From NCBI GenBank assembly GCA_031257455.1, contig JAIROQ010000174.1, positions 1 to 14,435 on the forward strand: a DNA stretch of 14,435 bases, read 5' to 3'. The notes below the pieces were generated by a model. It saw only the letters and a list, made by a program, of their open reading frames with translations, did no database searches and was not told the DNA's origin. A program made the translations under genes and the position numbers. Below, piece by piece: positions 14,420-14,435 of this stretch. Position 1 is the stretch's first letter, and every line of letters starts with the position of its first letter. Origin of the DNA: Prevotellaceae bacterium. GTDB lineage: Bacteria; Bacteroidota; Bacteroidia; Bacteroidales; UBA932.

Positions 14420-14435
14420 TACACATTCATTGTTC

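Noticed and set aside
1..14435. CRISPR arrays, tRNA or rRNA genes, transposase genes, phage or toxin-antitoxin genes
   Set aside because: I looked on both strands and saw no repeat-spacer pattern, no tRNA-like cloverleaf with CCA context, no rRNA sequence and no transposase motif. The tandem heptads have no unique spacers and are not CRISPR.

Overview
The window is a bacterial chromosomal segment, very probably from the Bacteroidota and most likely the order Bacteroidales. The support is: the gene order rplO-secY-map-infA-rpmJ-rpsM-rpsK-rpsD-rpoA-rplQ; IF-1, L36, S17 and L14 proteins with Bacteroidales-like sequence; start codons preceded by A-rich DNA rather than Shine-Dalgarno motifs; and one canonical Bacteroidota promoter (-33 TTTG, 19-base spacer, -7 TACCTTTG). 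The flanking genes encode secreted proteins of the Fibrobacter succinogenes major paralogous (FISUMP) type, common in gut and insect-gut Bacteroidales. The species cannot be fixed from this sequence.

Layout. 1-198: A/T-rich leader. 199-1482 (+): secreted FISUMP-type protein. 1483-1752: intergenic, with three stem-loops, one of which is the terminator of the ribosomal operon. 1753-12915 (-): one long unidirectional block of 22 translation and secretion genes, read right to left as rplP, rpmC, rpsQ, rplN, rplX, rplE, rpsN, rpsH, rplF, rplR, rpsE, rpmD, rplO, secY, map, infA, rpmJ, rpsM, rpsK, rpsD, rpoA, rplQ. 12937-13110: a 22-codon ORF and the promoter of the block. 13286-14254 (-): a second secreted FISUMP-type protein, paralogous to the first but in opposite orientation. 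14255-14435: a cluster of small palindromes.

The core genes build both ribosomal subunits (18 ribosomal proteins), start translation (IF-1), trim nascent N-terminal methionine (MetAP), export proteins (SecY) and make the alpha subunit of RNA polymerase. Tight spacing, including two 1-base stop/start overlaps (rplN/rplX and rplX/rplE), points to co-transcription from the promoter at about 13080-13110, ending at the hairpin at 1695-1735.

Four things depart from the ordinary. (1) The S10-spc-alpha cluster is cut: everything normally upstream of rplP (rpsJ to rpsC) is missing, replaced by a promoter, a tiny ORF and a secreted-protein gene. (2) An unrecognised 57-residue single-pass membrane ORF sits between rpsH and rplF. 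(3) Several intergenic spacers hold tandem repeats of different sequence that share a 7-base period. (4) The operon is bracketed by two inverted, convergent FISUMP-type paralogues whose C-terminal halves differ strongly while the N-terminal halves are conserved.
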